Source of the DNA: Bradyrhizobium daqingense
GTDB lineage: Bacteria; Pseudomonadota; Alphaproteobacteria; Rhizobiales; Xanthobacteraceae
DNA length: 64,000 nucleotides
Assembly (NCBI RefSeq): GCF_021044685.1
Contig: NZ_CP088014.1
Coordinates: forward strand, 5,876,001 to 5,940,000
Direction of reading: 5' to 3'
Within the stretch, counting starts at the first letter, position 1, and every line of letters begins with the position of its first letter. Below are positions 28,801 through 37,640 of the stretch, in pieces. The notes beneath the pieces were generated by a model. The model worked only from the letters and a program-made list of their open reading frames with translations. It had not been told where the DNA came from and made no database searches. The position numbers and the translations under genes are program-made.

Positions 28801-28817
28801 TGTCCGCTGAACGGACA
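28801..28817. promoter_or_regulatory. IclR-type operator before the hydroxylase operon
   Basis: TGTCCGCTGAACGGACA has perfect 6-bp arms with a 5-bp spacer and ends 51 bases before the hydroxylase ATG. A related 17-bp site precedes the IclR gene at 33488-33504. Confidence 0.62.
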
Positions 28818-28868
28818 CTCGGCGCGGAAGCGTTGAAGTGGCGGCGCGCCTAAGCACAAAGATGGCCG

Positions 28869-30377
28869 ATGCAAGATAAATTAGCGCTCGAAGAGTTTGA
28901 CGTCGTGATCGTCGGCCGCGGCCCGGTTGGCGCCACTCTGGCCAATCTGCTCGGCGTCTGCGGCGTGCGGACGCTGGTGCTGGAGCGCGAGGCACAGACC
29001 TATCATCTGCCGCGCGCGGTGCATTTCGACGACGAATGCATGCGCGTGTTCCAGTCCATCGGCCTTGCCGATGCGATCCTGCCGCATGTCATTCTCAGCC
29101 CCGGAATGCACTTTCTGGATGCTGACGGCAAGATGCTGCTGGATTGGTCGCGGCCGCAGACGCTGACACCGATGGGCTGGAATCTCAGCTACCGCTTCCA
29201 CCAGCCTGATCTGGAGGACGTGCTGATCAGCGGCCTCGCCCGCTGGCCGCATGTCACATTGCGCAGCCGTTGCGACGTGTTCGCGCTGGATCAGGACGAG
29301 GCCGGCGCGCGCGTCCGCTACGAGGACCTTTCCAACGGAAAGCTCACCGAGGTCGGCGCCAGCTACGTCGTCGGCTGCGACGGCGCGCGTTCTCTCGTTC
29401 GCCGCCTCATCGGCTCCGGCATGGACGATCTCGGTTTTCACGAGCGCTGGCTGGTGATTGACGTGCTGCTCAAGCGGAACCGCGACGACCTCGGCGACTA
29501 CAGCCTTCAGCATTGCGATCCACGCCGGCCGGCCACCTATGTCCGCGGCACCGGCACGAGACGGCGCTGGGAGATCACGGTCCTCAGGGACGAGGATTCG
29601 AACGAAATCGCGCAGCCGACAAAGGTCTGGGAGCTGCTGTCTCGCTGGATCACGCCCGACGACGCCAAGCTCGAGCGCGCCGCGGTCTATACGTTTCATT
29701 CCGTCATCGCACAGCGATGGCGCAATGATCGACTGCTAATCGCCGGAGACTCCGCGCACCAGACCCCGCCTTTCCTCGGCCAGGGCATGTGCGCCGGCAT
29801 CCGCGACGCCGCCAATCTTGCCTGGAAGGTCGGCGCGGTCATTCGAGGCGGTGCCAACGCGGAATTGCTCGATACCTATCAAAGTGAGCGCCAGCCGCAT
29901 GTGCGCGAATTCATCGAACTGGCGATCCGTCTGGGCGGCGTCATCAACACCAAGGCGATCGAAGCAGGCCTGGCTGCAGGTCAAGAGCGCCAGAATGCAC
30001 CAGTCAAGCTCGAAGTGAAGAAGCCCTTGCTCGGCCCGGGACTCGCGCTGGGCGATCTGCCTCTCGCCGGACATCTCGCACCGCAATTCACCTTGGCCGA
30101 CAGCCGCCCTAGCGACGATGAGACCGGCTACAGCCATGTCCTGCTCGTAGAGAGCGCGGCCACACTCCCCTCGAGCGCCTCACTTTCACAGGCTGGGGTC
30201 AAAGTCCTGACGGCCGGCGATGCTGAAGGCATCGGCCCCTGGCTTCGCGAGCACGGTATCACCGCCGCGCTCGTGCGCCCCGACCGCTACGTCCGCGGGA
30301 CCGCCCGCAACGATGCCGAACTCGACCGGCTCATCACCGTCATCACGCCTCCAGCCTACGTGCCGTCCGCGGCCTGA
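28869..30377 (+). CDS. FAD-dependent aromatic hydroxylase (MhpA/3-HPP hydroxylase type)
   Basis: A 502-residue class A flavoprotein monooxygenase. FAD-binding motifs: GRGPVGATLA (16-25), a middle DG motif in VVGCDGARSLVRR, and GD motif RLLIAGDSAHQTPPFLGQGM near 290-305. The C-terminal thioredoxin-like tail is typical of MhpA/PheA relatives. It would hydroxylate a phenolic acid with NAD(P)H and O2, preparing it for ring cleavage. It heads an operon with an FAH-type hydrolase and an ABC binding protein. The precise substrate is inferred only as 3-hydroxyphenylpropionate-like. Confidence 0.85.
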   Translation: MQDKLALEEFDVVIVGRGPVGATLANLLGVCGVRTLVLEREAQTYHLPRAVHFDDECMRVFQSIGLADAILPHVILSPGMHFLDADGKMLLDWSRPQTLTPMGWNLSYRFHQPDLEDVLISGLARWPHVTLRSRCDVFALDQDEAGARVRYEDLSNGKLTEVGASYVVGCDGARSLVRRLIGSGMDDLGFHERWLVIDVLLKRNRDDLGDYSLQHCDPRRPATYVRGTGTRRRWEITVLRDEDSNEIAQPTKVWELLSRWITPDDAKLERAAVYTFHSVIAQRWRNDRLLIAGDSAHQTPPFLGQGMCAGIRDAANLAWKVGAVIRGGANAELLDTYQSERQPHVREFIELAIRLGGVINTKAIEAGLAAGQERQNAPVKLEVKKPLLGPGLALGDLPLAGHLAPQFTLADSRPSDDETGYSHVLLVESAATLPSSASLSQAGVKVLTAGDAEGIGPWLREHGITAALVRPDRYVRGTARNDAELDRLITVITPPAYVPSAA

Positions 30378-30402
30378 CCCCAACACGCCTCAAGGATCTC
30401 CA

Positions 30403-31254
30403 ATGAAGCTGCTCTCTTTCATCGTCGACGGCCGCGCCTCCTTCGGAGCCGTCAAGGACAACGGCGTCGTCGATCTCGGCACGCGCATGGTGCCCTGCAC
30501 CACGCTGCGGCGGTTGTTCGAAACGGGTCGCGTTGCCGAGGCGGCAGAGCTGGTCGCGTCCACGGCATCCGACCATCCGCTCGACAAGATCACCTTCGCC
30601 CCCGTGATACCCGATCCCGGCAAGATCATCTGCGTCGGTCTGAACTACCGCGACCACGTCGCCGAGACCGGGCGCACCGTCACTGAGAAGCCGGCCCTGT
30701 TCGTCCGCTTCCCCTGCAGTCAGGTCGGACATCTCCAGCCCCTCGTTAAGCCTGAAGTCAGCGATGATTTCGATTACGAAGGCGAGCTTGCGCTTGTGAT
30801 CGGCAAGGCGGGCCGCCACATCGCCGCGAGCCGCGCCCTCGACTACATTGCCGGCTATTCCTGCTACAATGAAGGCAGCATCCGCGACTGGCAGCGCCAC
30901 ACCAGCCAGTTCCTCTCGGGCAAGACCTTTGCCGAGAGCGGCAGTTTTGGTCCGTGGCTCGTGACGGCAGACGAAATCCCCGACCCGTCGAAACTCACCC
31001 TGCAGACACGGCTGAACGGCACGGTGGTCCAGAACACCACGACAGATCTTCTGATCACCGCCGTCCCCGAGCTGATCGCCTACGTTTCGACGATCTGCCC
31101 GCTCGTCCCCGGCGACGTCATCGTGACGGGCACGCCCGGCGGCGTCGGCGCGAAGCGCACGCCGCCTTTGTGGATGCGTCCAGGCGACACCGTCGAGGTC
31201 GAAATCTCCGGCATCGGAACCTTGCGCAACAAGGTCATCGCCGAACCGGCCTGA
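30403..31254 (+). CDS. Fumarylacetoacetate hydrolase-family protein
   Basis: A 283-residue FAH-family enzyme. The metal-binding core appears as DFDYEGELALVIGK (Glu-x-Glu pair) with IICVGLNYRDHVAE before it and VIVTGTPGGVGAKR near the C terminus. These enzymes hydrolyse C-C bonds of diketo acids or hydrate and decarboxylate ring-cleavage products. It starts 25 bp after the hydroxylase with CAAGGA before the ATG at 30403. In this context it acts late in aromatic-ring degradation; whether it is a hydrolase or hydratase is open. Confidence 0.87.
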   Translation: MKLLSFIVDGRASFGAVKDNGVVDLGTRMVPCTTLRRLFETGRVAEAAELVASTASDHPLDKITFAPVIPDPGKIICVGLNYRDHVAETGRTVTEKPALFVRFPCSQVGHLQPLVKPEVSDDFDYEGELALVIGKAGRHIAASRALDYIAGYSCYNEGSIRDWQRHTSQFLSGKTFAESGSFGPWLVTADEIPDPSKLTLQTRLNGTVVQNTTTDLLITAVPELIAYVSTICPLVPGDVIVTGTPGGVGAKRTPPLWMRPGDTVEVEISGIGTLRNKVIAEPA

Positions 31255-31295
31255 ACACAAGCACCGATCAAGCAACGATAGAAACAGGAAACGCC

Positions 31296-32507
31296 ATGGC
31301 CCCCGTCCGAACGACATCCACTGCCCTGCTGCTGATCATGATGGCAGTCGCAGGCTCCACTGCGCGCGCAGAGATCAAGGGCGATGCGCTTCGCATAGGC
31401 GTTCTCACCGATATGAACGGCGTGTTCGCGACCGCGATGGGGCCTGGCTCGGTCGAAGCGGCGCGGATGGCGGCCGAGGAATTCGACGGCAAGATCAACG
31501 GGAAGCCGATCGAGATCCTGCAAGCCGACCATCAGAACAAGCCGGATCTTGCGGCATCGCTCGCCCGCAAATGGTTCAGCGACGGTGTCCAGGCGGTCGC
31601 CGATGGCGGCAGCTCCGGCGCGGCGCTGGCGGTGCAGGAGCTGGTGCGCGGCAACGGCAAGATATTCCTGATCTCCGGCGCCGGCGCCAACCAGCTCACG
31701 GACGAAGCATGCGCGCCGACCAGCGTGCAATGGACCCAGGACGCCTACTCCACTGCGACGGCCGTCGTCTCCGGCATCATGCAGACCAGCAAGGATCCCT
31801 GGTTCTTCATCACAGGTGATTACGCCTTCGGTCATTCGATCGAGGCGACTGCGCGGGAGCGCATCGCCGCGCTCGGCGGCAGGGTTGCCGGCGGCGTGAA
31901 AGCCCAGCTCGGCACACCCGATTACAGCTCGTTCCTGCTTCAGGCGCAGTCATCAGGCGCCAAAATCCTGGCCATCAACGTTGCCGGCGACAACGCCACC
32001 GCGATCAAGCAGGCCGAGGAATTCGGGCTCGCCGCCCAGGGGATGAAGATCGTGCCGATGTCGTTTCAGAACGTCGACATCGAATCCGTTGGTCTTAAGG
32101 CGACGCGTGGCGACCTCATCGTGACCTCGTTCTTCGAGGACGTCTCGCCGGCGGCACGGAAATTCTCCGATGCGTTCTATGCCCGTCGCAAGGCGATGCC
32201 GTCGCAGATCCAGGCCGGCGTCTATTCTGCCGTGCGCCACTATCTGCAAGCCGTGAAGGATACCGACTCGGACGACAGCGCGGCCGTGATGGCGAAGATG
32301 AAGGCGACGCCGGTGTCGGACGCCTATACGCCGAACGGTCGCATTCGCGAGGACCAGCGCATGGTGCACGATCTCTACCTGGTGCAGGTCAAGACGCCCG
32401 AGGAATCCAAGGGGCCGTGGGATTTCGTCAAGCTGGTCGCGACCATTCCGCCCGACCAGGCCTTCCGTCCGCTCGACCGCAGCAAGTGCAGCCTGGTCGG
32501 CAAGTAA
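31296..32507 (+). CDS. ABC-type branched-chain/aromatic substrate-binding protein
   Basis: A 403-residue periplasmic binding protein of the LivJ type. The signal peptide is in TALLLIMMAVAGSTARAEI. The mature protein opens with LRIGVLTDMNGVFATAMGPG and has the Peripla_BP_6 fold with YAFGHSIEATARERI. It follows the FAH gene by 41 bp. In catabolic operons such proteins usually bind aromatic acids rather than amino acids. No permease or ATPase gene accompanies it here, so it must use components encoded elsewhere. Confidence 0.86.
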   Translation: MAPVRTTSTALLLIMMAVAGSTARAEIKGDALRIGVLTDMNGVFATAMGPGSVEAARMAAEEFDGKINGKPIEILQADHQNKPDLAASLARKWFSDGVQAVADGGSSGAALAVQELVRGNGKIFLISGAGANQLTDEACAPTSVQWTQDAYSTATAVVSGIMQTSKDPWFFITGDYAFGHSIEATARERIAALGGRVAGGVKAQLGTPDYSSFLLQAQSSGAKILAINVAGDNATAIKQAEEFGLAAQGMKIVPMSFQNVDIESVGLKATRGDLIVTSFFEDVSPAARKFSDAFYARRKAMPSQIQAGVYSAVRHYLQAVKDTDSDDSAAVMAKMKATPVSDAYTPNGRIREDQRMVHDLYLVQVKTPEESKGPWDFVKLVATIPPDQAFRPLDRSKCSLVGK

Positions 32508-32509
32508 GC

Positions 32510-33382
32510 TCAGGCGAGATAGCGCGCCAGATAGCCTTCCATCGCGTAGAGCGCGCAGAGCGCGAGGCTCGACCACACCGCGGCGCTGAAATACAGGAAC
32601 ATCCAGGTCAGCTCGCCCCTCCAATGCGCGACGTCGTGGGTCACGACCCAGCGCGTGGCAACGTCACGCAGGCCCTCGAAAAATCCGAGGAACTCGTTGC
32701 CCTCGGCGTGCCCTGCCCGCCAGCGGCTCAGATACATCGGCACGTCGACGGTGATGAGAAAGGCGAGGAAGCAGGCGATGCCGACGATACCTGACATCAG
32801 CGCCCAGCGCACCACGCCCTGGAATTCAGGCATCAAACGGCACAGCGCGATGCCGGCGAGGAAGAAGGTCACGGCCCACAGCGAATTCTCGATCGCATTG
32901 TAGAGGAAGTTGGTCGTCACCACCGCGTACCAGGAGAAGCACTCCGCGATGATGATGATCGGCACGATCAGAAGCGCGATGTTCACCGCGGTCTCCGCGC
33001 CCGTCATCTGACCGAGCTGATGCAGGATGATCGCCCATTGCGCGGCGAAGCAGAGTTCGGCGACGGTCGCGACCGTGCGGCCGACGAACACGCTCGACAG
33101 CCAGGTATCGAACAGACAGATGCGCTGCACGTCGGCGCGCGGCAGCACCGAGCGGAAGGCGCAGCCGAACACATAGCCGGCGCAAAGCAGGAACATCAGC
33201 CCGATATCCGAGCCGCCGCTGACGCTGCCGGCAACGGTCGGATAGAACTCGCGGTACAGCATGAACCAGACGAGGATGTTGGCAGCGCTGACCAGCGTCA
33301 GAGACCCCCACCACCACGCGAGGGGATTTGACCGTGCCTGCCACTGCAACATGAATTCGCTCCGCTGTAATCGACGTGACAT
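32510..33382 (-). CDS. Multi-pass membrane protein of unknown function
   Basis: A 290-residue integral membrane protein with about seven hydrophobic segments (for example LTLVSAANILVWFMLY, IALLIVPIIIIAECFSWYA, GIVGIACFLAFLITVDV). It ends with a segment containing several His and Trp (VVTHDVAHWRGELTW). I recognise no family. It converges on the binding-protein gene (2 bp between stops) and is divergent from the frameshifted IclR gene. It reads cleanly with a signal-less N terminus and normal codon use, so it is likely a real gene. Confidence 0.65.
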   Translation of the reverse strand: MSRRLQRSEFMLQWQARSNPLAWWWGSLTLVSAANILVWFMLYREFYPTVAGSVSGGSDIGLMFLLCAGYVFGCAFRSVLPRADVQRICLFDTWLSSVFVGRTVATVAELCFAAQWAIILHQLGQMTGAETAVNIALLIVPIIIIAECFSWYAVVTTNFLYNAIENSLWAVTFFLAGIALCRLMPEFQGVVRWALMSGIVGIACFLAFLITVDVPMYLSRWRAGHAEGNEFLGFFEGLRDVATRWVVTHDVAHWRGELTWMFLYFSAAVWSSLALCALYAMEGYLARYLA

Positions 33383-33487
33383 CTGTTCGTAATAATCCTG
33401 TCACGAGACACCACGGAATCGCGACAAAAATCTGTGCGCGACGGCGCATTTCCTAGCGCGTGTGAGCCCGCCCGCGGAAACCGCATG

Positions 33488-33504
33488 TGTCCGCATAGTG
33501 GACT
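33488..33504. promoter_or_regulatory. IclR-type operator before the frameshifted IclR gene
   Basis: TGTCCGCATAGTGGACT shares TGTCCGC and GGAC at the same spacing with the site at 28801-28817 and lies 60 bp before the ATG at 33564, suitable for autoregulation. Confidence 0.55.
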
Positions 33505-33563
33505 AAAATGCCTGCTTCATGAATCTATTGGACAAATAGCGCGGCCGAGTTCATTAAACCCGC

Positions 33564-34434
33564 ATGGCCCGGACCGCATCGAAACCATCCCTCGCCTCCT
33601 CCTCCGCCGCGGCAGTGCTCGCCGAGAGCGCAGATGACGCCGCGTTCGCGACGACGCTGGCCAAGGGCCTCGTCGTGCTCGAAGCCTTCAGGGCCGGCGC
33701 AACGCAGCTCGGCAACATGGAGCTGTCGACGCTCACCGGCATTCCGCGACCGACGGTGGCGCGGCTGACGCACACGCTCGCCGAGCTCGGCTACCTTCGC
33801 TACGACGCAGAGCGCGCCAAATACCGCGTCGGGGCGCGGGCCTTGCGAATGGCGCATCCGCTCCTCGCCGACATGCAGTTCCGTCAGCTCGCGCGTCCCA
33901 TGATGCAGGAGCTGGCGCAGAGCGTGCGCGGCACGGTCTCGATCGGACTGCTCGACGCGACCTCGATGATCTACGTCGAGACCGCACGCTCTGGCGACGT
34001 CGGTCCTCACGTTCCCGACATCGGCATGCCCATTCCGGTCGTGATGACGGCGATGGGCCGCGCCGCAGCGGCGACCTTGCCGGCGGCGGACGCGGCAGGA
34101 CTCGAGCGGCGCATTGCCGCGGAAGATTCCGAGTTGTGGGCGGCCTTCGAAGACAAGTACCGCGCCGGCCTCGCGCAATGCGCCAGCCGCGGCTTCTGCA
34201 CCTGCTGGGGCGAGTACATGGCCTCGATCCACGCCGTCGCCGCCCCGCTGTTTCACGCAAGCGAGACCCGGGCAGACCTTCTCGATCAATTGCGGCATTC
34301 CCGCCTTCCGGCTCGAGCCGGGGCAGCTGGAGCGCGAGATCGGGCCGCGCATCGCAGCGCTTGCCGACAGCATCCGCACCATTGTCGGACAGACGGCACC
34401 AGCCGCGCCGCCTCGCAAAACAAGAAAATCATAA
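33564..34434 (+). pseudogene. IclR-family regulator with C-terminal frameshift
   Basis: The first 230 or so residues are a normal IclR regulator: HTH in LSTLTGIPRPTVARLTHTLAE and effector domain to APLFHASE. Near 34262-34275 the frame breaks. The open frame continues with low-complexity Arg/His-rich sequence to 34448, while the +1 frame resumes the family sequence as GQTFSINCGIPAFRLEPG and ends with TAA at 34434. One extra base in the run CCCGGG is the simplest explanation. As written the product lacks the last effector strand. A sequencing error remains possible. Confidence 0.78.
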
Positions 34435-34449
34435 GCGCAAGGGAATGAC

Positions 34450-34916
34450 ATGGCTGGCCCGCTCGAGGGTTTGAAGGTTCTCGACATCGCGACGATCATC
34501 GCCGCGCCGTTCGCTGCGACCCTGCTGGCCGACTACGGCGCCGACGTGCTCAAGCTCGAGATGCCCGGCCAAGGCGACGGCGTGCGGTCGTTTCCGCCGT
34601 TCAAGGACGGCAAGCCGCTGTGGTGGAAGGCTGCCAACCGCAACAAGAAGCTCGCCACGCTCGATTTGCGGACGCCGGATGGGCTTGCGCTGTTCAAGGA
34701 GCTTCTTCCGCGGTTCGACGTGCTGATCGAGAATTTCCGCCCGGGAACGCTCGATCGCTGGGGGCTTTCCAAGGAGATGCTGTGGTCGATCCAACCGCGC
34801 CTCGTCATCCTGCGCACCACCGCCTTCGGACAGGACGGGCCGTGCCGCGACCGGCCCGGCGACTCGGTCTTTCAGAGGCCGAGATCGAAAGGCTTACCCA
34901 ACGCAAGGTGATCTGA
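34450..34916 (+). pseudogene. Family III CoA-transferase (CaiB/BaiF) with internal deletion
   Basis: Codons 1-135 encode a normal CaiB/BaiF start (PLEGLKVLDIATIIAAPFAA, YGADVLKLEMPGQGD, ENFRPGTLDRWGLS, TAFGQDGPCRDRPG). The frame then breaks. In another frame the next bases read LGLSEAEIERLTQRKVI and stop at 34916, which is the usual extreme C terminus of the family. About 250 codons between them are missing, since full-length members have about 400 residues. The junction is near 34855-34868. It can no longer make an active transferase. Confidence 0.82.
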
Positions 34917-34964
34917 CGTCGCAAGCTCAAAACAAACCAAAAAAAATCAAGGGAGGACCACACA

Positions 34965-35951
34965 GTGGCAAGATTCGAGGTCACACGCCGAACCGTGCTC
35001 GGCACCATCGCAGCAAGCGTTGCCGCCGGCTCGAGCTTCACGGCACGTGCCGAAGACGCCTGGCCCTCGCGCATGGTGCGGCTGATCTCGCCCTACGGAC
35101 CGGGCGGCTCCAACGACATTTCGCTGCGCCTGCTCGCCGAAGAGTTCGGCCGCAGCCTGCGTCAGCAGTTCATCGTCGAAAACAAGCCGGGCGCCGGCAC
35201 GCGCATCGCCAACGACATGGTCGCGCATGCACCTAGCGATGGTTACACCTTCCTCTATGTCGCGGCCCCCTACGCCACCGCCGAAGCGCTGTTCGGCAAG
35301 CTGACCTACGAGCGCAAGGATCTGCAGCCTGTCGCAATGGTCGTCGTCGCGCCGCTGTTCCTGATCATCAGCGCAGACGCGCCGTTCAAGACCTTGCCCG
35401 AGTTGATCGCCTACGGCAAAGCGAAGCCGGATGGTCTCACCTTCGCCTCACCCGGCGCCGGCTCGCAGCCGCATCTTGCCGGCGAGCTCCTATTCCGCGA
35501 CGCCGGGGTCAAAGGCCTCAACATCCCGTTCCGCGGCGATGCCGCCTCCTATACCGAGCTGCTCGCCGGCCGCGTCGACGCCACGCTGACGGCGCTGCCG
35601 ACCGCGCTGCCCTATATCCAGAGCGGCAAGTTCACCGTGCTTGGCGTCGTCTCACCGGAGCGCAGCGCACTGTACCCGCAGGCGCCGACCTTGCGCGAAC
35701 AAGGCTTTCCCAATGTCGCTGCGGCCGGCTGGTACGGCTTCATGGCGCCTGCGACGACGCCCCGCGCCATCGTCGACAAGCTCCAGGCCGAGGTGCTGCG
35801 CGCGCTCGCCGTGCCCGCGATCAAGGACAAGCTGACCGCACAGGGACTCGAGGTGCGACCCGGCTCCGCAGCCGAGTTCGGCCAGTTCATCGACAGCGAG
35901 ACGCAGAAGTGGACCAAGCTGATCCGCGACGCAGGCCTCAAAGGCGAGTAA
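34965..35951 (+). CDS. Bug-type tripartite tricarboxylate transporter binding protein
   Basis: A 328-residue periplasmic receptor of the Bug/TctC type. The N terminus has a twin-arginine-like signal (RRTVLGTIAASVAAGSSFTA). The mature protein shows VRLISPYGPGGSNDISLR and NKPGAGTRIANDMV, the ligand-loop motifs of the family, and VPFRGD-like NIPFRGDAAS. The start is a GTG with GGGAGGA upstream. Members bind carboxylates, often aromatic or dicarboxylic acids. No TctA/TctB genes are adjacent. This gene is intact between two broken ones. Confidence 0.86.
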   Translation: MARFEVTRRTVLGTIAASVAAGSSFTARAEDAWPSRMVRLISPYGPGGSNDISLRLLAEEFGRSLRQQFIVENKPGAGTRIANDMVAHAPSDGYTFLYVAAPYATAEALFGKLTYERKDLQPVAMVVVAPLFLIISADAPFKTLPELIAYGKAKPDGLTFASPGAGSQPHLAGELLFRDAGVKGLNIPFRGDAASYTELLAGRVDATLTALPTALPYIQSGKFTVLGVVSPERSALYPQAPTLREQGFPNVAAAGWYGFMAPATTPRAIVDKLQAEVLRALAVPAIKDKLTAQGLEVRPGSAAEFGQFIDSETQKWTKLIRDAGLKGE

Positions 35952-35965
35952 GGGGGAAATCGGGT

Positions 35966-36528
35966 ATGAAACACGTCCTTGTCAGGATGCCGGCGCCGAT
36001 GTGCTGTTCAGCGCCACCACGCCGAAACAAGCAGCGCAGGCGATCAAGAAGGTCGCCGAGATCGGCTGGAAACCGCTGCACATCATCGACATCAACGCCT
36101 CCTCGGTCAGCGCGGTGCTGAAGCCGGCAGGCCTCGAAAACTCCAAAGGCATCGTGAGCGTCGGCTACGTCAAGGACGCCGCCGATCCCGAATGGAAGGA
36201 CGATGCAGGCATGAAGCGCTATCTCGCCTTCATGACGAAGTACTACCCGGAGGGCGACAGGGATTCGAACCTGAACATTTACGGTTACATCACCGCTCAG
36301 CTCCTGGTGCAGGTGCTGAAGCAGTGCGGCGACGAGCTCACCCGCGAGAACGTGATGCGGCAAGCGGCCAGCCTGAAGAACGTCGAACTCGACCTGACCC
36401 TGCCGGGGATCTCGGTCACGACCAGTCCGACAGACTACCGCGTCAACAAGCAGTTCCAGATGGTGCAATTCGACGGCCAGCGCTGGCAGAAGCTCGGGGA
36501 CATCATCACGGACGAAGCGAAAGAATGA
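35966..36528 (+). pseudogene. Headless ABC substrate-binding protein remnant
   Basis: From about 35983 the frame encodes the C-terminal half of a LivJ-type binding protein (QDAGADVLFSATTPKQAA, EIGWKPLHIIDINASS, YGYITAQLLVQVLKQCG, DIITDEAKE). The signal peptide and N-terminal lobe are missing. Just upstream AGGGGGA and an ATG at 35966 look like a normal gene start but are in a different frame and run only a few codons (MKHVLVRM). An internal deletion that joined a start region to the second half explains both. The fragment is 175 residues, against about 400 for the family. Confidence 0.75.
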
Positions 36529-36821
36529 ACACGCGCGGCCTCATCGGAGCGGTGCTCAATGCCTTCCGCGCGGCGGCCGCCGCTGCGAATGTACTCATCC
36601 GCTTCCTCGACATGGTGCTGATATTCGGAGATCGCGCGATTGGCCATGCGGATGCGGTTGGCCTGTCCCTCCTCGACCATCGTGGTGATCCGCTGCGCCA
36701 GGAACACGCAGGCCTCGAATTCATCCCTAATGGCACCGGTCCGCGCCAGAAAGTCCCAGGCGATCTCGTAGGCCTGCTCGGCAGCGGGATTGCGATAGTC
36801 GCTGAAGATGATGTGCGTCAA
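36435..36821 (-). CDS. Small protein, probably truncated, unknown function
   Basis: A 128-codon frame starting at TTG 36821. The first 85 residues look like a real cytoplasmic helical protein (YRNPAAEQAYEIAWDFLART, FEACVFLAQRITTMVEEGQ, ANRAISEYQHHVEEAD). The last 31 residues are antisense to the end of the headless binding-protein gene and have no coding character. The original 3' end was probably replaced in the same rearrangement. No family recognised. Confidence 0.42.
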   Translation of the reverse strand: MTHIIFSDYRNPAAEQAYEIAWDFLARTGAIRDEFEACVFLAQRITTMVEEGQANRIRMANRAISEYQHHVEEADEYIRSGGRRAEGIEHRSDEAARVHSFASSVMMSPSFCQRWPSNCTIWNCLLTR

Positions 36822-36947
36822 GACCAGCCAAAGCCGGAGGGAGGCAATCGTTCCTATCCCTTGGATGCATGACCCGGCTGAGCGCGCGCAAAGCGACCGG
36901 ACGCGTCGACGCGCCGGTGGCTAGATCGCGACGAGGAACGCGGAGAC

Positions 36948-37445
36948 TTAGGCCGCCTGGCGCTGGTGCGTCAGGTACTCCATGGTCACCTTCTCGACGT
37001 TGGAGTCGATCCAGGAAGCCATGCGCTGCTCTTCCTTCAGTGAGGCTTCGAGCAGCGGCTTGGCTTCCGGCGCACCGGCGGGGTCGCAGAGCGTCAGGAG
37101 CGATTTGTACGCGGCGATCTCGAAATTCTCGAACGCATTGTTGGCGAAGGTGTTCTTGAGAATCTCGTCGTCCGCGACCGAATGCGCCATCGCCATCATG
37201 TTGGCCATGACGGACTGCGCCGTATCCTTCAGGCTGGACGTGCTCTCCCCGCAAGCCTGGAGACACTGTTCCAGTCGCTTGAGCTGCTCGTTGGTCTCCT
37301 GAAGGTGCATCGTGACCTTCGCCTTGACCTCGGGATAGTCGTCCAGCCGTTCCGACTGGCGCTCCATCAGCTCGCGCGCCTGCACTTCCATCGCATGCGC
37401 ATTGCGTAGTCCGACCACGAACGTATCGCGGGCTTCGTTAGCCAT
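36948..37445 (-). CDS. Ferritin-like DUF892 (YciF-type) protein
   Basis: A 165-residue four-helix protein of the DUF892/YciE-YciF group (RDTFVVGLRNAHAMEVQARELMERQ split at the start, then HLQETNEQLKRLEQCL and NFEIAAYKSLLTLC). Conserved Glu and His residues on the helices (AHAMEVQ, HLQETNEQ, FENFEIA, EQRMASWI) could bind a di-iron site. Members are induced by osmotic or general stress. The ATG at 37445 has CGGAGGA upstream. It stands alone. Confidence 0.84.
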   Translation of the reverse strand: MANEARDTFVVGLRNAHAMEVQARELMERQSERLDDYPEVKAKVTMHLQETNEQLKRLEQCLQACGESTSSLKDTAQSVMANMMAMAHSVADDEILKNTFANNAFENFEIAAYKSLLTLCDPAGAPEAKPLLEASLKEEQRMASWIDSNVEKVTMEYLTHQRQAA

Positions 37446-37592
37446 TTTCCTGTCCTCCGTTTGACTGGCTTCGTTCCAGCAACCGGGGAGAACGGACGGT
37501 TGTTCCTAAACTAACTGACCAAGCCGATTGCCGCAGGAGCCCCCGCGGCGCTGCCTGCTGGTCCTCCGAAGAACTGCGCTAACCTATGGGAC

Positions 37593-37631
37593 CGTCATTC
37601 CGGGCGCAGGATTCAGCGACCCGGAATGACG
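37593..37631. repeat. Short palindromic element, CATTCCGGG family
   Basis: CGTCATTCCGGG (37593-37604) and CCCGGAATGACG (37620-37631) are perfect 12-bp arms around 15 nt. It lies just after the stop of the minus-strand SRPBCC gene and may end its transcript. Related sequence occurs at 47381-47479 and 63671-63749. Confidence 0.65.
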
Positions 37632-37640
37632 AAGATCCTC

